Below, piece after piece: positions 1 through 10,083 of a DNA stretch of 20,726 nucleotides. Under the pieces are notes generated by a model. The model made no database searches. It was given only the letters and a program-made list of their open reading frames with translations, and was not told the origin of the DNA. This DNA is from Gracilariopsis chorda (taxonomy: Eukaryota; Rhodophyta; Florideophyceae; Gracilariales; Gracilariaceae). The first letter of the stretch is position 1. Each line of letters opens with the position of its first letter. The DNA is taken from positions 1 to 20,726 of the forward strand of contig NBIV01001202.1 of NCBI GenBank assembly GCA_003194525.1. The letters run 5' to 3'. The position numbers and the translations under genes are program-made.

Positions 1-720
1 AGTTTACTTGGTAGTGCAACTTCAGCGTGTTATATAGCACCTCTACGTCACACTACAACTACAAGAAAACCCTATACCACTAAGTGGGGACACCCAATAC
101 TACCAATCATAAACAAACATAACACAATAAGGGTTGCACACACTGATTACAGCCAAGTACAACCATGCATAACAACATAACAACACATTACAACAATGCA
201 GACCAAGTGAACCAAGTAGCCAGCAACGCACAATAAGTGAACGGACACGCCAACAATGTGCCAGCATGTTGCAGCACTGTATAAACACTTACTCGCATCA
301 TCATGACAATGACAAAGCACAAATACACATGCCACCGCATCCATGTACATACCCTAGGTGTGTTGCGTGCATGGCACGTGCCTGCTTGCACAACCGCACA
401 CATGACACACTTCCATATACCTGTAAACCACATGTAGCCACACATATTCTTCAGTACCATACCCATTCACCTTATGCCAAGTGGCCAGTTCCGTGCCAAG
501 AGCCCATAGAATGCATAACACTTGTAACCAATACGTTGCATATGAGTGTTTGCAGTAGCCAATCATATGCCTGTTTCACGTTGGTTTGAGAACACACGCA
601 TATGCGCTTTTGTAAAGCAGGTCCCAAAAACAGCCCTCCGTTATATGAAACTTTGTTTTCAAGTGTTGCACCATGATGTCCCAGTACTACCCGGCACTCG
701 ACTACGTGCTAACATCAACA
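1..720 (-). repeat. 3' LTR of element 1, truncated by the window edge
   Basis: It matches the 811-bp LTR of element 2 from about its base 90 (plus-strand order) onward and ends with CATCAACA at 720, which is TGTTGATG on the element strand. The TATATAA box is at 30-36 (minus). It differs from the element 1 5' LTR at several sites, including single-base indels near 250 and 585. It carries ATG-type sequence at the 'ccatgtacat' site, whereas elements 2 and 3 have 'ccaagtacat', which is a subfamily marker. Confidence 0.93.
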
Positions 721-3076
721 CTCCTCCTCGAGTTCCTGGTCAGACCAACCCTATCCATGATCAACTGTGCCATAGCAGGACTAAGTGGTTTAGTGAGTAT
801 GTCAGCATCATTGTCCTCACTTGCCACATATTCCACAGTTATTCACCTTGCTTTTGACCAAGTCTCGGATAAAGTGTATCTTCACGTCAATGTGTTTGGC
901 CACGTCCGAGGGGCAACGCTCACCAATGGCCCATTCAATCGCACACTGGTTGTCTGAGCGTAGTGGAGTACTCTCATTAACCGGTATTCCACATTCCTCA
1001 AGTACTCGAGATATCCACATTAGCTCTTGACTTGCCATCACTAATGCGTAATACTCGGACTCGCCTGTAGACAATGCCACTGACGCCTGCTTACGCGCAC
1101 CGTAGAAACAAGCACATGACCCAAGTTTGATCATAAAGCCAGACAAAGACTTGCGATCCGTGGTGTCGCCTGCGGAATCAGAGTCCACATAACCATTCAG
1201 CAATAGCTTCCCACGGTGATAAACAAGTCCATGGTGAGTAGTGCCACCTAAATACCTTAGCACGCGCTTCACCGCTCGATGACAATACCGAGTTGGTGCT
1301 TTCTGAAAGCGCGCTAGGATAAGTACAGGTGCCAATATGTCCAAACGTGTCCGTAATGCCCAGGTACAGCAGAGACCCGATCATCTGCTGATACAACTGG
1401 ACTTCAAATGGGGACTTGTCCTCCTCCTGCATCAAGCGAGGAAAAGAAAGGATTCCACCATTGGGCTTCGTGCAGGCTTGCTACATTCCAGTCCAAACCG
1501 ACGTAACATGCCACTGACATACAGCGGCTGTGCTAGTTTTACACCTAACAGTTGGCCATTGGAGTCCATGTTCCAGGTTAATTCAACACCAAGATACATT
1601 CTGATACGAGTCTCAAACACGTAGGTCATACAGAGACTTGAGCTCCTCCACTATGTGGGAACGTTGTTCAGCAGTTGGCGTAAATATAAGAAGGTCATCT
1701 ACGTATACCAAGATGTATGCGTATGTGTTACGGCTAATTTGCGCCTGAAGACACATGGTGCACTGGGTAATTCTTCAAAACCTATGCCTGTAATGTCTGT
1801 GCTGAACTTCGTATGCCATGCCAGATGAGCCTGCTTAAGCCCATATATAGCCTTTAGCAGTTTATAGCATCGTGACTTGAGACCAGGAATGCCACGCGGT
1901 GACATCACCCAAACGTCTTCCTTGAGGTCACCGTTCAGGAATGCGGTTTTAATATCCACCTGTGCAACAAACATCTGCTGCATGCACAATATCAGGTACA
2001 GGAACATGCGAACCAAGTTGAACGAAACGACTGGTGCGTACGTCTCTAAGTAGTCCTGACCATATGTCTGGTGGTTGCCTCCAGCCACTATTCGAGCTCG
2101 AAATCGGTCAACGGAGTTGTCTGCGTCACGTTTCACCTTCAGAATGACATGCGTTGGTAGAGGCGCGGACTTTGGTGAGTCATCCGCAACCCATGTAGCC
2201 TTGTCTTCCAAGGATGTGAACTCCTCATCGATAGCATGTAGCCATTGCTCTCTTTCAGTTGGGGGTGCGGAGAGTGCTTCCTTGAGTGTGGGATCATCAC
2301 TCGTGGTAACCTTAACCTCCGATTTGGCCGCACCAGCCATATGCCACCAGCGTTATGGTGCACGCCTAGTGCGACGAGGATAGCGTGACTGTGACTCAGA
2401 GTCGAGATTTGCTTGTTCAATGTTCTCTGCATCACTCTCTGACCCCTCTTCGTTGCCGGAATTGTGGTCATCAGTAACAATATCTGGTGGTGCAGAGTTA
2501 GCAGTCACGTTTACAGGTGCCCCAGAATGGTCTATGCTGCCATTTTCGGATTCTGAAATGACGTCCGCAACATCGTCAACATAAAATTCTTCAGAGCTGG
2601 TGGAGCCTACATCATCCTCAGAACTATAAGTCGCATCTGATGCACTCTCGTCATCCATATAATTGCTTAGATACGGTACACCAGGGAACCTAGATTCATC
2701 AAAGGTGACATGACGCGACCTTACTATTCGAGGAATATCGTCGTCACCCGATATTAGGACCTCGTAAACACCATGCTCAAGAGTCTGCAAGTACACTCCC
2801 TCAAGTGCACGAGACTCGAACTTGGTGCCCGGGTTCATTTTTAATACATATGCGGCACATCCAAATACTTTGATATACTTCAAAGAAGGCCTATTGTCAG
2901 TGACCAACACATACGGGGTCACGCCAGTGGTGGAATGGGGCACTCTATTGCGAATATAAATCACATGTTTCAGTGCATATGGCCACAAACAGTCTGGTAA
3001 ACTTGCTTGAATCAGCAAAGCTCGGGCAGCTTCACCCATAGTGCGATTGATGCGCTCTGCAATAGCATTGTGTTGT
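715..3076 (-). pseudogene. Element 1 pol remnant: integrase C-terminus, reverse transcriptase, RNase H
   Basis: This is the downstream half of the element 1 polyprotein. In reading order it holds the integrase C-terminal part, a long acidic Asp/Glu/Ser linker, the basic PRRTRRAP motif typical of copia elements before reverse transcriptase, the reverse transcriptase region and RNase H. Against elements 2 and 3 it has these breaks: a CAA to TAA nonsense codon at 2353-2355, just after PRRTRRAP; an in-frame extra Gln codon near 1975-1980; and single-base indels near 1731, 1615-1617, 1450, 1429, 1360, 840 and 738, plus a compensating pair near 899-911. A 90-bp patch (1159-1248) carries 13 substitutions and changes the RNase H motif D-S-D-Y to D-S-D-S. 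It cannot encode a working enzyme as read. The stop codon (715-717) lies in the LTR, as in the other copies. Confidence 0.92.
721..729 (-). promoter_or_regulatory. Polypurine tract of element 1
   Basis: GAGGAGGAG on the element strand lies directly next to the 3' LTR. It is the expected plus-strand priming site for reverse transcription, and it also encodes the last glutamates of the pol frame. Confidence 0.85.
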
Positions 3077-5006
3077 GGGTATACGGAGGAGAAAACGATA
3101 CCTCCTGAAGACCATTGTCGGGATTGTGTTGCAAAGCAATATACTCTTCTGCGTTGTCAGAGTGCAGTTTTCGAATAAGCACATGCTCTCCTCCAAGCTG
3201 TTTGAGCTTCTGCTTTACTCCCAAGAACACTTCGCTGATCTCAGTTCTGTGCACCATGAACCCAAGGACTGCATATCGTGAGTGATCATCGACAAATCCG
3301 GATGCATACCGGAATCGGTCGGGGAATGATGGCACCAACGGACCGATAATGTCCGAGTGCACCACGTCCCCAACCTGCTTGGCTCGTTCAAACTTGCCCT
3401 GAAATGGCAGTTTATGCGCCTTGGCAAGGCGGCATGGTCGACATACCTCCTCCATGCCCTTGATGTTTGGTACACCGTCGACGTGAGCATGAACTCTTTG
3501 AAGGTCATGTTCATTCATATGTGCCAGTCGGCGGTGCCACAATGAACTAGTGCGCTCGTCGGTAGCAGCAAGCACCGTGGATGTGTCCGTATGGTCGATT
3601 GGGTTTGGCAGGGTGTATAAACGGGAGCGATGATGACGAGTCCCATGCCCGACCTCAAACCCATCTTCGTGTTGTAGGCGTACTTCCTTATCACAAAACA
3701 GTGAGTGGATACCTTTGTCAGCCAACCGCCCTACAGAAACTAGGTTATATCCAAGATTCGGAACGAGCAGCACATTAGACAACCTAAGATTGACATCCAC
3801 AAACGGTAATACCACATCTCCTTGTTGCGTCGCAGTGACCGTGGTGTTGTCAGCTAGTTCAATTGTCCTATGTGGTATGTCGAACATTGTGGTTGGGACG
3901 AACGCCGACACCGAACAAAAGAAATGAGACGTAGCGCCACTGTCTGCATATGTGTCAATGCACTCATTAACCGGTGGTACCACTGATGACTTTTCACCTG
4001 CGACTCCAGCAATCTCAACCTTGGATGCTTTCAGCGATGACTTGGCGGAACGTTTAGGCTTTTCGACTGCATTTAGCCTTAGCTGATCCAAGATAGCTTG
4101 TGGTAAATGGTTGTCAGGATTGTCCGGATTCATGTGACAACGGTCCTGGGTGTGTCCATCGCGGTCACAAAAGGTGCAGTGGTACCCATTTTTGTTTCCA
4201 GCAGCATATGCACGACCAGTGGGGTCGTTCACAGTGGTTGAATCTGATGCGTTACCATCATTCTCAATACCATTTGATAATTTGCTGTGTCCGCTAATAC
4301 GGGAACCACCCCTGTTCTTGTTCTTCTTGCGATTGCGCCCTCTACCAGAAGTGCTTGACCCCATTTGACGAGCATTATATTCATCAATTAGGGTTGTTGC
4401 TACATAGTCCCAGGTCGGTTCCGAGATCTCCTTGGTCCTCAGTGCTGCTGCAGTTGATTCCAATGAGCAGTTGGGGTCAATAGATGCCAGAAGCATAGGT
4501 GCCTTGTGAGACTCTGGTATGGCGGCATCTTTGCCCATGCGGTCCAGCTGCGAGAACAGAGAGGCAAACTGGTCCACGAATTCGGACATGTTTTGGCCAT
4601 TATACGACATTCTGAACAGCTGAGTCTGCACGGCTATACGAGACACTGTCCTGTTTGAGGCATATCGCGCATCAAGTAGTTGAAGCATGCGACCGGGTCA
4701 TCATCCACATCCATAACTACACGCAACGGGGCATCACCAAGTGCACAAATGATGATTGCACATGCCTTTTTCGCGCTTTGCGAGTGTACGGGAGGGTGTC
4801 TGGGTAGCACTAGAACCAGACGCTTGTGTCATTATTCCACTAGATGACTCCTCCGAACTTGACATAACGACATTCCAGACACCTTTAATACGACATGCAG
4901 CACGTAGACGGTGTCTCCATAGGGTGTAATCTTCTCCCCGCTTACCGTGGAAGCGCGGGATCTTCACACCAGAAGTGGTTTCTGACTCAACTTCGGAGTC
5001 TGACAT
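3077..5006 (-). pseudogene. Element 1 gag-protease-integrase remnant
   Basis: This is the upstream half of the element 1 polyprotein. The start ATG is at 5004-5006 and matches the gag start of elements 2 and 3 (MSDSEVESETTSG). Gag is broken by an extra T in the run at 4767-4771 and by a lost G in the run at 4695-4697; these two changes offset each other, leaving a short out-of-frame stretch. From about 4690 down to 3080 the frame is open and holds the CX2CX4HX4C zinc knuckle, the protease DSGATS motif, the GAG-pre-integrase WHRRLAHMN and CRPC finger, and the first two integrase aspartates (HSDIIG, HSDNAEEY). It then loses one base in the run at 3077-3079, just before the catalytic glutamate, and runs out of frame to a stop at 3012. 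Confidence 0.93.
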
Positions 5007-5785
5007 GGTTCCAGAACGAGTTCAGTAACCGAAATTAGAACAAACAAGGTACGAAAATGAAGCAGAGTGAGGGACTCGATGCTTAGAATCGCTATCAGAA
5101 TAGACGAGAGGGCTGTTTTGGCGGTACAGCTTTGGACTGATAGCGGATGTCACACTATGTGGGTGATGCTGGAGTGGATTATACTCAACACTTAACAGCG
5201 AGGGCGCCAGCGGAGACCGTGTAACCAAGTCTCAACGCTCGTCCAGACGCGTCTGGTACGCGAATCACAGGCGGATTTCGGGTTCTCGACGCCTGGAGTA
5301 TACTCACGAGCAGCTCTGAAGCACACTCGGAAAGGAAACTAACTTCGTAAAAGCGGGCGCACTGACGGGAGAAACTACCTCCGCTACCCTAAGGGTTGAA
5401 CCCCTGGACCCTGGTAACTCTCTCCAGGTGAGGTACGAAATTCTTCGTGACCTACCCTGTTCTGCGCACTTCAGAACGAGGGGCTTTATAATCCCTACGT
5501 GTCGTCCCAGGGAGGTTAGTAGCTGTCGCGATAAGCGTTCACCAGTTAACCCCTGCTAGACACTTGCAGGAAAATAGCGCGGTCTTCCTTGTGCGCTGAA
5601 GCACAGATGCAGGGATCGGAACAGGCGCAGGTCGGCTTACCAGAGAAGGGGTCTCTGAACGCTTTGCCTACTTTCACCACAACAACTGTACCTCCACAAG
5701 ATACGCAAAACTTCTCGCAAGAACAGCTTCGTAGAACGCAAATAAAAGAATTAGTAAAGCGCGACGTCTGCAAAGAATCGACGCT
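5007..5785 (-). other. 5' leader of element 1
   Basis: This is untranslated leader between the primer site and the gag ATG. It is nearly identical to the leader of element 3, with the 14-bp palindrome CCAGACGCGTCTGG at 5243-5256. The element strand has no ATG between the primer site and gag. Apart from the first part of the leader ORF (5546-5833) I see no gene here. Confidence 0.85.
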
Positions 5786-5799
5786 CTGGGCCCATAACC
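5786..5799 (-). promoter_or_regulatory. Primer binding site of element 1 (initiator tRNA-Met anticodon arm)
   Basis: The plus strand reads CTGGGCCCATAACC, directly abutting the 5' LTR. This equals the anticodon stem and loop of eukaryotic initiator tRNA-Met (CAU anticodon), so the element RNA is complementary to it. It is the same site as in elements 2 and 3. Confidence 0.8.
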
Positions 5800-6612
5800 T
5801 GATGATGGTAATGTTAGTTGGGCTACGGCGCATCTGTAGAACAAAGAAAGAAGAAAAAGAAGCAGTGAAGGTTGCCAGTCTTGGGGCGAGTTTACTTGGT
5901 AGTGCAACTTCAGCGTGTTATATAGCACCTCTACGTCACACTACAACTACAAGAAAACCCTATACCACTAAGTGGGGACACCCAATACTACCAATCATAA
6001 ACAAACATAACACAATAAGGGTTGCACACACTGATTACAGCCAAGTACAACCATGCATAACAACATAACAACACATTACAACAATGCAGACCAAGTGAAC
6101 CAAGTAGCCAGCAACGCACAATAAGTGAACCGGACACGCCAACAATGTGCCAGCATGTTGCAGCACCGTATAAACACTTACTCGCATCATCATGACAATG
6201 ACAAAGCACAAATACACATGCCACCGCATCCATGTACATACCCTAGGTGTGTTGCGTGCATGGCACGTGCCTGCTTGCACAACCGCACACATGACACACT
6301 TCCATATACCTGTAAACCACATGTAGCCACACATATTCTTCAGTACCATACCCATTCACCTTATGCCAAGTGGCCAGTTCCGTGCCAAGAGCCCATAGAA
6401 TGCATAACACTTGTAACCAATACGTTGCATATGAGTGTTTGCAGTAGCCAATCATATGCCCGTTTCACGTTGGGTTTGAGAAACACACGCATATGCGCTT
6501 TTGTAAAGCAGGTCCCAAAAAACAGCCCTCCGTTATATGAAACTTTGTTTTCAAGTGTTGCACCATGATGTCCCAGTACTACCCGGCACTCGACTACGTG
6601 CTAACATCAACA
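5800..6612 (-). repeat. 5' LTR of element 1
   Basis: This is a complete LTR of about 813 bp. On the plus strand it starts TGATGATGG, where elements 2 and 3 have TGATGTTGG, and it ends CATCAACA. The TATATAA box is at 5918-5924 (minus). Extra single bases relative to element 2 lie near 6481 and 6521 in A runs. It is followed directly by X sequence. Confidence 0.93.
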
Positions 6613-6966
6613 GCAGCATCGATCTCACCAAACGTCATGAGTGTTCGGTAACCGTTCAATACCGTGACGTTCAGCTCTTGTGCTTCTTTGACACATATTC
6701 ACCAGCATGTCTGTGCGTAACGCATGTAGCACAGACTCACGTGCGGTGATGGTTTTCACATGTCGGTCACTCTGATTTTGAACCATCTTGAGCCACTTCA
6801 CGAACACGTGGAACACCTCATCCTTGGTCTTGAGCATGTACAAGAAGCAAAAACGGGAGTGATCATCGATGAATGTGACGAAGTAGCGTGAACCTCCCAA
6901 GGAACCTACTTGGATTGGAGCACAAATGTCCGAATGCACTAGGTCCAATGGGTGCAAAGCCCGTTC
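6613..6966 (-). pseudogene. Element X fragment: integrase core of a different copia element
   Basis: This is a 354-bp piece of an unrelated Ty1/copia element on the minus strand, cut off by element 2 on its upstream side and by element 1 on its downstream side. It encodes the start of an integrase core. Visible are a first catalytic aspartate in LVHSDIC, then SRYFVTFIDDHSRFCFLY and KTKDEVFHVFVKW, which is the typical copia integrase pattern. The expected second-aspartate motif is recognisable near 6700-6715 only after a one-base shift, so the frame is broken there. Its protein sequence clearly differs from the family of elements 1-3 (HSDICAP against HSDIIGP). It is a dead fragment and continues upstream at 13661. 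Confidence 0.88.
6962..6966. repeat. Left target site duplication of element 2 (CGTTC)
   Basis: CGTTC lies directly before the element 2 LTR (TGATGTTGG at 6967) and recurs directly after the other LTR at 13661-13665. Five bases is the usual duplication length for copia integrases. Confidence 0.9.
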
Positions 6967-7777
6967 TGATGTTGGTAATGTTAGTTGGGCTACGGCGCAT
7001 CTGTAGAACAAAGAAAGAAGAAAAAGAAGCAGTGAAGGTTGCCAGTCTTGGGGCGAGTTTACTTGGTAGTGCAACTTCAGCGTGTTATATAGCACCTCTA
7101 CGTCACACTACAACTACAAGAAAACCCTATACCACTAAGTGGGGACACCCAATACTACCAATCATAAACAAACATAACACAATAAGGGTTGCACACACTG
7201 ATTACAGCCAAGTACAACCATGCATAACAACATAACAACACATTACAACAATGCAGACCAAGTGAACCAAGTAGCCAGCAACGCACAATAAGTGAACCGG
7301 ACACGCCAACAATGTGCCAGCATGTTGCAGCACTGTATAAACACTTACTCGCATCATCATGACAATGACAAAGCACAAATACACATGCCACCGCATCCAA
7401 GTACATACCCTAGGTGTGTTGCGTGCATGGCACGTGCCTGCTTGCACAACCGCACACATGACACACTTCCATATACCTGTAAACCACATGTAGCCACACA
7501 TATTCTTCAGTACCATACCCATTCACCTTATGCCAAGTGGCCAGTTCCGTGCCAAGAGCCCATAGAATGCATAACACTTGTAACCAATACGTTGCATATG
7601 AGTGTTTGCAGTAGCCAATCATATGCCCGTTTCACGTTGGGTTTGAGAACACACGCATATGCGCTTTTGTAAAGCAGGTCCCAAAAACAGCCCTCCGTTA
7701 TATGAAACTTTGTTTTCAAGTGTTGCACCATGATGTCCCAGTACTACCCGGCACTCGACTACGTGCTAACATCAACA
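6967..7777 (-). repeat. 3' LTR of element 2
   Basis: This is an 811-bp repeat starting TGATGTTGGTAATG and ending CATCAACA (plus-strand reading). The TATATAA box is at 7085-7091 (minus). The last six bases on the gene side carry the pol stop codon (7772-7774). The outer end is fixed by the CGTTC duplication. Without it the repeat could be taken as 808 bp, because TGTTGG also begins with TG. Confidence 0.96.
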
Positions 7778-9298
7778 CTCCTCCTCGAGTTCCTGGGTCA
7801 GACCAACCCTATCCATGATCAACTGTGCCATAGCAGGACTAAGTGGTTTAGTGAGTATGTCAGCATCATTGTCCTCACTTGCCACATATTCCACAGTTAT
7901 CACCTTGCTTTTGACCAAGTCCCGGATAAAGTGTATCTTCACGTCAATGTGTTTGGCACGTCCGGAGGGGCAACGCTCACCAATGGCCCATTCAATCGCA
8001 CACTGGTTGTCTGAGCGTAGTGGAGTACTCTCATTAACCGGTATTCCACATTCCTCAAGTACTCGAGATATCCACATTAGCTCTTGACTTGCCATCACTA
8101 ATGCGTAATACTCGGACTCGCCTGTAGACAATGCCACTGACGCCTGCTTACGCGCACCGTAGAAACAAGCACATGACCCAAGTTTGATCATAAAGCCAGA
8201 CAAAGACTTGCGATCAGTGGTGTCACCAGCGTAATCAGAGTCTACATAACCATTGAGCAGCAGGTTACCAGGTTGATAAACAAGTCCATGGTGAGTAGTG
8301 CCACGTAAATACCTTAGCACGCGCTTCACCGCTCGATGACAATACCGAGTTGGTGCTTTCTGAAAGCGCGCTAGGATAAGTACGGGTGCCAATATGTCCA
8401 AACGTGTCCGTAATGCCAGGTACAGCAGAGACCCGATCATCTGCTGATACAACTGGACTTCAAATGGGGACTTGTCCTCCTCCACATCAAGCGAGGAAAA
8501 GAAAGATTCTACCATTGGGCTTCGTGCAGGCTTGCTACATTCCAGTCCAAACCGACGTAACATGCCACTGACATACAGCGGCTGTGCTAGTTTTACACCT
8601 AACAGTTGGCCATTGGAGTCCATGTTCCAGGTTAATTCAACACCAAGATACATTCTGATACGAGTCTCAACACGTAGGTCATACAGAGACTTGAGCTCCT
8701 CCACTATGTGGGAACGTTGTTCAGCAGTTGGCGTAAATATAAGAAGGTCATCTACGTATACCAAGATGTATGCGTATGTGTTACCGGCTAATTTGCGCCT
8801 GAAGACACATGGTGCACTGGGTAATTCTTCAAAACCTATGCCTTTAATGTCTGTGCTGAACTTCGTATGCCATGCCAGATGAGCCTGCTTAAGCCCATAT
8901 ATAGCCTTTAGCAGTTTATAGCATCGTGACTTGAGACCAGGAATGCCACGCGGTGACAACACCCAAACGTCTTCCTTGAGGTCACCGTTCAGGAATGCGG
9001 TTTTAATATCCACCTGTGCAACAAACATCTGCATGCACAATATCAGGTACAGGAACATGCGAACCAAGTTGAACGAAACGACTGGTGCGTACGTCTCTAA
9101 GTAGTCCTGACCATATGTCTGGTGGTTGCCTCCAGCCACTATTCGAGCTCGAAATCGGTCAACGGAGTTGTCTGCGTCACGTTTCACCTTCAGAATGACA
9201 TGCGTTGGTAGAGGCGCAGACTTTGGTGAGTCATCCGCAACCCATGTAGCCTTGTCTTCCAAGGATGTGAACTCCTCATCGATAGCATGTAGCCATTG
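7772..9298 (-). pseudogene. Element 2 reverse transcriptase and RNase H part of pol
   Basis: This is the open frame downstream of the nonsense codon at 9299-9301, so it has no normal start of its own. In order it encodes the end of the linker, reverse transcriptase with the VDIKTAFLNGDL aspartate and the YVDD catalytic box, a region ending in RTRLDILAPV, and RNase H with the VDSDYAGD, TGESEYYAL and RSDNQ motifs, then the conserved ADILTKPL copia C-terminal motif. It ends LEEEC with the stop in the 3' LTR. All catalytic motifs are intact. It agrees almost residue for residue with element 3. It would make reverse transcriptase only by readthrough of the upstream stop or from an internal start. 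Confidence 0.93.
7778..7786 (-). promoter_or_regulatory. Polypurine tract of element 2
   Basis: GAGGAGGAG on the element strand directly abuts the 3' LTR. It encodes Glu-Glu-Glu at the end of pol and doubles as the predicted plus-strand primer site. Confidence 0.87.
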
Positions 9299-10083
9299 CT
9301 ATCTTTCAGTTGGGGGTGCGGAGAGTGCTTCCTTGAGTGTGGGATCATCACTCGTGGTAACCTTAACCTCCGATTTGGCCGCGCCAGCCATATGCCACCA
9401 GCGTTGTGGTGCACGCCTAGTGCGACGAGGATAGCGTGACTGTGACTCAGAGTCGAGATTTGCTTGTTCAATGTTCTCTGCATCACTCTCTGACCCCTCT
9501 TCGTTGCCGGAATTGTGGTCATCAGTAACAATATCTGGTGGTGCAGAGTTAGCAGTCACGTTTACAGGTGCCCCAGAATGGTCTATGCTGCCATTTTCGG
9601 ATTCTGAAATGACGTCCGCAACATCGTCAACATAAAATTCTTCAGAGCTGGTGGAGCCTACATCATCCTCAGAACTATAAGTCGCATCTGATGCACTCTC
9701 GTCATCCATATAATTGCTTAGATACGGTACACCAGGGAACCTAGATTCATCAAAGGTGACATGACGCGACCTTACTATTCGAGGAATATCGTCGTCACCC
9801 GATATTAGGACCTCGTAAACACCATGCTCAAGAGTCTGCAAGTACACTCCCTCAAGTGCACGAGACTCGAACTTGGTGCCCGGGTTCATTTTTAATACAT
9901 ATGCGGCACATCCAAATACTTTGATATACTTCAAAGAAGGCCTATTGTCAGTGACCAACACATACGGGGTCACGCCAGTGGTGGAATGGGGCACTCTATT
10001 GCGAATATAAATCACATGTTTCAGTGCATATGGCCACAAACAGTCTGGTAAACTTGCTTGAATCAGCAAAGCTCGGGCAGCTT
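9299..10083 (-). pseudogene. Element 2 integrase C-terminus and acidic linker part of pol
   Basis: This middle piece of the polyprotein lies between the frameshift at 10084-10087 and the nonsense codon TAG (minus strand of 9299-9301), where elements 1 and 3 have GAG (Glu). It encodes the C-terminal part of integrase (LLIQASLPDCLWPYA onward, with the copia-typical NRVPHSTTGVTPY stretch), a linker very rich in Asp, Glu and Ser, and the basic RYPRRTRRAPQRW motif that precedes reverse transcriptase in copia elements. The linker is long and acidic, and I recognise no domain in it. Confidence 0.9.

Larger units (their letters stand above)
1..6612 (-). mobile_element. Element 1: Ty1/copia LTR retrotransposon, degraded copy
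   Basis: This is a minus-strand copy of the family that fills the window. It reads 5' LTR (5800-6612), primer site (5786-5799), leader, broken gag-pol, polypurine tract (721-729) and 3' LTR (1-720). About 89 bp of the 3' LTR lie outside the window, judged by alignment with the complete LTR of element 2. Its two LTRs differ from each other by about two substitutions and several single-base indels, and its coding region holds about ten frameshifting indels and a nonsense codon, so it is the oldest or most damaged of the three copies. It is inserted in element X: X sequence starts directly at 6613. The right-hand target duplication should be GCAGC (6613-6617), but its partner lies outside the window. 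Confidence 0.95.
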
